Source: Nocardia mexicana NBRC 108244 (GTDB lineage Bacteria > Actinomycetota > Actinomycetes > Mycobacteriales > Mycobacteriaceae). Taken from it: a stretch of DNA of 64,000 bases. The notes under the pieces are model-generated. The model was not told the DNA's origin and searched no databases. It worked only from the letters and a program-made list of their open reading frames with translations. The stretch lies in the NCBI RefSeq assembly GCF_001613165.1, contig NZ_BDBV01000044.1, positions 62,001 to 126,000 on the forward strand, in the 5' to 3' direction. This document shows, piece after piece, positions 61,388 to 64,000 of this stretch (positions within the stretch are counted from its first letter, which is position 1; the number at the start of each line of letters is the position of its first letter). The position numbers and the translations under genes are program-made.

Positions 61388-62254
61388 TCAGGAATTGGTG
61401 CGGGCCACGAGGACGGCGTCGTAGAGTTCGCGGCGGGAGGCGCCGACGGCCGAGGCGACCTGGGCGCAGGCGTCCTTGAGCCGGATGCCGTCGGCGACCA
61501 GGGCCTCTACCTCGTCGACGAGATCGGCGGGGTCGGCCGAAACCGGTTGGGCGCCTTCGAGAACGACGGTGATCTCGCCGCGGGCACCCTCGACGGCCCA
61601 GGCGGCCAGCTCGGCGAGGGGGCCGCGCACGACCTCCTCGTAGGTCTTGGTCAATTCGCGGCAGACGGCCGCGCGGCGGGTGGGGCCCAGCACCTCGACG
61701 GCGTCGGCGAGGCAGTCGGCCAGGCGGTGCGGGGCCTCGAAGAAGACGACGGCGCGCGGTTCGGTGCGCAGGGTGCGCAGCCACTGCTTGCGCTGACCCG
61801 ATTTGCGGGGCGCGAACCCGTCGAAGCAGAACCGTTCCATCGGCAGCCCGGACAGCGCCAGCGCGGTCGTCACCGCCGACGGGCCCGGCAGGCAGGTCAC
61901 CGGCAGGTCCCGCTCCACGCACGCGGCCACCATGCGATAGCCGGGGTCGCTCACCGACGGCATTCCGGCATCGGTCACCAGCAGCACGACCCGCCCGGCC
62001 TCGATCTCCTCCAGCAGCTGCGGAATCCGCGCCGTCTCGACGTGGTCGTAGAAGCTCACCACCCGCCCGGCGATCTCCACCTCGAGCGCCTTGGCCAGCG
62101 CCCGCGTGCGCCGAGTGTCCTCGGCCGCAACCACATCCGCCGACCCCAGCATCTCCCGCAACCGCCGCGAGGCGTCCCCGACGTCCCCCATCGGCGTCGC
62201 CGCCAGCACCAGCCGCCCGGCCTGCTCGCCCGCGACCACAGCCCGCTCGCTCAT
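61388..62254 (-). CDS. rsmI: 16S rRNA (cytidine(1402)-2'-O)-methyltransferase RsmI
   Basis: A 288-residue SAM-dependent enzyme that 2'-O-methylates C1402 in the decoding centre. It shows RLVLAATPMGDVGDAS at the N-terminus, AAEDTRRTRALAK, VTDAGMPSVSDPG, LPGPSAVTTALALSGLP, FFEAPHRL and RELTKTYEEVVRGP. ATG at 62254 follows AGGAG. It is divergent from the protein O-mannosyltransferase gene, as in Mycobacterium tuberculosis Rv1003/Rv1002c. Confidence 0.95.
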   Translation of the reverse strand: MSERAVVAGEQAGRLVLAATPMGDVGDASRRLREMLGSADVVAAEDTRRTRALAKALEVEIAGRVVSFYDHVETARIPQLLEEIEAGRVVLLVTDAGMPSVSDPGYRMVAACVERDLPVTCLPGPSAVTTALALSGLPMERFCFDGFAPRKSGQRKQWLRTLRTEPRAVVFFEAPHRLADCLADAVEVLGPTRRAAVCRELTKTYEEVVRGPLAELAAWAVEGARGEITVVLEGAQPVSADPADLVDEVEALVADGIRLKDACAQVASAVGASRRELYDAVLVARTNS

Positions 62255-62418
62255 CCCACTCCTGTCCGCCGGTCGCGTCTGCCCGAAACCATCACACAAC
62301 ACGACCAATGATCGCCGTCGTGCAGCGGGTATCCCGCCCACGGCTGTGACGTGGGGATCGGGGTGCGCGGGCTCACCGCTGCGCGGCACCCGACAGCCCA
62401 CCACATACGATCGACCGC

Positions 62419-64000
62419 GTGACCCAGCTGACCGACGCACGACCGGCGATCGGCGCGGGCCCGGCCTTGTCGAGTCCGGCGCCGCTGCGCCCCACCCCCG
62501 ACTTCGGCCCTACCGATTGGGCGCGGGGATGGCTGGTCACCCTGGTTCTCACCGCGATCGCCGCGATCACCCGGTTTCTGAACCTGAACTATCCGACCGA
62601 TGCCGGGACCCCGGTCTTCGACGAGAAGCACTACGCGCCCCAGGCCTGGCAGATGGTCACCGGCGGCGGGGTCGAGGACAATCCGGCGTACGGGCTGGTC
62701 GTGCATCCGCCGGTCGGCAAGCAGATGATCGCGCTGGGCGAACTGCTGTTCGGCTACACCAGCTGGGGCTGGCGGTTCTCGGCGGCGATATTCGGCTGCC
62801 TGCTGATCCTGCTGGTCATCCGCATCACCCGGCGGCTCACCCGCTCCACCATGCTCGGTGCCCTGGCCGGAATCCTGCTGATCGCCGACGGCGTGACGTT
62901 CGTGTCCTCGCGCATCGGCATGCTCGACATCTTCCAGGCGCTGTTCGTGACCGCCGCCTTCGGCTGCCTGATCGTCGACCGGGATGTGGTGCGGGAGCGG
63001 CTGGCCCGTGCCGATGCCGAGGGTCGCATCGCGATCAGCCGGTTCGGTCCGCGACTAGGCGTGCGCTGGTGGCGCTTCGGCGCGGGACTGCTGCTCGGCC
63101 TGTCCTGCGGAACCAAATGGTCCGGGCTGTATTTCATCGCCGCGTTCGGCCTGATGTCGGTGTGTTTCGACGTCGCCGCGCGCCGCACCTACGGGGTGCC
63201 GCGGCCCTGGGTGGGCGCCGCGGTGCGCGATATCGGCCCCGCGCTCTACGCCCTCGTCGCCCTTCCCCTGCTCGTCTATCTGGCCACCTATTGGGGCTGG
63301 TTCGCCAGCGAGGACGGCTACGACCGCTACTCGGTCGGCAATGCGATCGGCGCCGGCGGCACCTGGTCCTGGCTGCCCGACGCGCTGCGTTCGCTCTGGC
63401 ACTACCAGGGCGAATCGCTGAAATTCCATGAGAGCCTGACCAATTCGGCAGGCAACCACCATCCCTGGGAATCCAAGCCGTGGTCGTGGCCGATGGGGCT
63501 GCGGCCGATGCTGTACTACTACGCCGACAGCGGCGTCACCGGCTGCGGCCAGTCGGTGTGCGTGAAGGCGGTCATGCTGATCGGCACGCCCGCGCTGTGG
63601 TGGGTGTCGCTGCCGGTGCTGGGCTGGGCGATCTGGCGCACCGCGACCCGCCGCGACTGGCGCTACGCCGCCGTCCTGGTCGGCTACGGCGCCGCCCTGC
63701 TGCCGTGGTTCGCGACCCTGGACCGGCAGATGTACTTCTTCTACGCGGTGCCGATGGCGCCGTTCCTGGTCATGGCCGTGGCGCTGGTGCTGGGCGATAT
63801 CCTCGGTCCCGCGCCGTTCACCCGCGGCACCGGTCAGCGGTTCCTGCTATGGAGCGAGCGGCAGCGGCTGAACCTGCTGCTGGTGTGCCTGTACGTCGGC
63901 CTGGTGGTCGCCAACTTCATCTGGCTGTGGCCGATCATGACCGCATTGCCGATCACCGTCGGCAACTGGCACGACCACCTCTGGCTGCCCAGCTGGAAAT
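62419..64000 (+). CDS. pmt: Dolichyl-phosphate-mannose protein O-mannosyltransferase, C-terminus cut by window
   Basis: Membrane GT39 enzyme that transfers mannose from polyprenyl-phosphate-mannose to Ser/Thr of exported proteins. GTG start at 62419 (TQLTDARPAIG...). The catalytic Asp-Glu pair is in VFDEKHYAPQAW of the first external loop. Then HPPVGKQ, many membrane segments (GLVVHPPVGKQMIALGELLF, FGCLLILLVIRI, LALAGILLIADG) and HPWESKPWSWPMGLRPMLYYY. The frame is open to base 64000, where it reads HLWLPSWK; homologues end with a similar WLPSW, so the true stop is probably just outside. Synteny with rsmI supports the call. Confidence 0.95.
   Translation, partial: MTQLTDARPAIGAGPALSSPAPLRPTPDFGPTDWARGWLVTLVLTAIAAITRFLNLNYPTDAGTPVFDEKHYAPQAWQMVTGGGVEDNPAYGLVVHPPVGKQMIALGELLFGYTSWGWRFSAAIFGCLLILLVIRITRRLTRSTMLGALAGILLIADGVTFVSSRIGMLDIFQALFVTAAFGCLIVDRDVVRERLARADAEGRIAISRFGPRLGVRWWRFGAGLLLGLSCGTKWSGLYFIAAFGLMSVCFDVAARRTYGVPRPWVGAAVRDIGPALYALVALPLLVYLATYWGWFASEDGYDRYSVGNAIGAGGTWSWLPDALRSLWHYQGESLKFHESLTNSAGNHHPWESKPWSWPMGLRPMLYYYADSGVTGCGQSVCVKAVMLIGTPALWWVSLPVLGWAIWRTATRRDWRYAAVLVGYGAALLPWFATLDRQMYFFYAVPMAPFLVMAVALVLGDILGPAPFTRGTGQRFLLWSERQRLNLLLVCLYVGLVVANFIWLWPIMTALPITVGNWHDHLWLPSWK

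Noticed and set aside
1..64000. CRISPR arrays, insertion sequences with terminal repeats, rRNA genes
   Set aside because: I saw no regularly spaced direct repeats, no transposase motif (DDE or serine/tyrosine recombinase catalytic domain) and no rRNA sequence in the window.

Overview
This is a high-GC actinobacterial chromosome segment, most likely from Nocardia or a close mycolic-acid-containing relative. The evidence is very high GC, GTG starts, ATGA-coupled operons, a DUF3558-like lipoprotein, an Rv3651-like protein, and a divergent rsmI / protein O-mannosyltransferase pair arranged as in mycobacteria. I assign the genus by recognition, not by a search.

Layout. 1-12 kb: the end of a peptide/nickel-type ABC operon, a cytochrome P450 + TetR pair behind two copies of a palindromic operator, a divergent acyl-CoA dehydrogenase / TetR + enoyl-CoA-hydratase-like locus, a DGPF protein + ECF sigma pair, an erythromycin-esterase-like gene, a D,D-carboxypeptidase, a methyltransferase and an aldo/keto reductase.

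12.1-30.2 kb: the centrepiece, a nine-gene, nearly gapless operon for a thiazoline-forming NRPS/PKS. Protein 1 is CP-Cy-A-CP, and its adenylation pocket reads DLYNLSLIWK, the cysteine code. Protein 2 is KS-AT-CP-Cy-CP-Cy*-CP-TE. An OsmC protein lies between them. They are followed by three discrete methyltransferases, an acyl-CoA-dehydrogenase-like flavoenzyme, a BBE-type FAD oxidase and a fused double-hotdog (MaoC) dehydratase. The organisation recalls yersiniabactin, micacocidin and coelibactin assembly lines, but the methyltransferases are discrete and there is no KR. A palindrome closely resembling an actinobacterial Zur box sits about 40 bp upstream, so a zinc-regulated metallophore is the leading hypothesis.

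30-36.6 kb: secreted and lipoprotein genes, a 32-residue peptide gene with a strong RBS and a perfect 14-bp hairpin terminator, a CGNR regulator divergent from an epoxide hydrolase, and a PucR-type regulator. 36.8-43 kb: an aromatic meta-cleavage-like operon (two-domain extradiol dioxygenase, FAH hydrolase, DoxX, class A flavin hydroxylase, P450, ferredoxin) controlled by a divergent TetR with two operator copies. 43-49.7 kb: an AraC / CoA-ligase / amidohydrolase / atypical SDR operon and a quinone-oxidoreductase-like gene, bracketed by two related HTH (recombinase-like) sequences and a tRNA-Ala. 49.8-64 kb: D-aminoacylase-like amidohydrolase, deaminase, a drug-efflux MFS fused to three carboxypeptidase-regulatory-like domains, family 5 uracil-DNA glycosylase, paired GyrI-like proteins, a GAF-GGDEF-EAL protein, an Rv3651-like protein, a GT4 glycosyltransferase, rsmI, and a protein O-mannosyltransferase cut by the window end.

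Domain assignments come from reading motifs. No database search was possible. Start codons were chosen by Shine-Dalgarno sequence, overlap or operator position, and alternatives are noted where they matter.
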